Shown here: in pieces, positions 62,532-62,541 of the stretch
Position numbering within the stretch: position 1 is the first letter of the stretch
Layout of the letters: every line of letters starts with the position of its first letter
Source: an uncultured Clostridia bacterium
GTDB lineage: Bacteria > Bacillota > Clostridia > TANB77 > CAG-508
Assembly (NCBI GenBank): GCA_947385375.1
Contig: CANDKR010000009.1
Location: 1-62,541, forward strand
Length of the DNA: 62,541 bases
Direction of reading: 5' to 3'
The notes under the pieces: generated by a model
What the model saw: only the letters and a program-made list of their open reading frames with translations
What the model was told of the DNA's origin: nothing
The model's database searches: none
Position numbers and translations under genes: made by a program

Positions 62532-62541
62532 GCACAATGGA

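Noticed and set aside
1..62541. Mycoplasma-type code with TGA as tryptophan
   Set aside because: hsdM, the 2H gene and other intact genes end at TGA, and their tryptophans are TGG.
1..62541. CRISPR arrays
   Set aside because: No regularly spaced direct repeats were seen; the repeats found are the hsdS spacers, the leader pair and the intergenic pair.

Overview
The window is very AT-rich. It has strong AGGAGG-type ribosome binding sites, many ATG but also TTG starts, good TTGACA/TTGAAA - 17 bp - TATAAT promoters and ordinary TGA stops. Together with an HsdMSR locus next to a tyrosine recombinase, TnpV, a MobP-like relaxase tail and PrgI-like genes, this points to a low-GC Bacillota (a Clostridia-like, probably gut-type bacterium) using the standard code. 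The species cannot be named from the sequence.

Bases 1 to about 23,800 look like the right-hand part of an integrated mobile element. The left edge is the C-terminus of a relaxase. The right edge carries TnpV, GGGGACA repeats and a fragment matching only the 3' half of a CAT-anticodon tRNA (23752-23796), followed by a terminator; this is what an attachment site in a tRNA gene leaves behind. The cargo is a dense defence island: a type I restriction-modification locus with two hsdS genes on either side of a recombinase, an orphan PD-(D/E)XK nuclease, an unclassified 600-residue protein, an RloA/RloB (AbiL-like) ATPase-TOPRIM pair, a TrlF-like PHP-ATPase, two Fic proteins of different classes, and a MerR + VIT/vWA pair.

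Bases 23,800-33,065 hold a DUF262-HNH nuclease, a macro-domain protein, an ArsC/Spx-like protein, and an unrecognised protein. Next comes a histidine-acquisition operon: two tandem 14-residue leader peptides, each with three His codons and each followed by an attenuator, precede a polar amino-acid ABC transporter. The transporter ATPase is fused in frame to a PepD-like Xaa-His dipeptidase. A cysteine-synthase-like gene follows.

Bases 33,200-57,235 are the most striking part: a type IV secretion-like locus. It has six VirB2-like pilin paralogues in three transcription units, then a compact operon of about 21.6 kb encoding a PrgI/VirB3-like protein, a VirB4 split into two proteins, three VirB6-like membrane proteins (two with very long soluble tails), two BamE-like-repeat proteins, two VirB8/NTF2-like proteins and a huge CHAP + SleB wall hydrolase. 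No relaxase or VirD4 coupling ATPase is seen in this locus, so its purpose may not be conjugation.

From 57,236 to the end are ordinary chromosomal-type genes (EamA transporter, methyltransferase, flavin-binding protein, 2H phosphoesterase, membrane-anchored HTH regulator), then decayed RhuM-family genes and two copies of an intergenic repeat with a tRNA-like tail.
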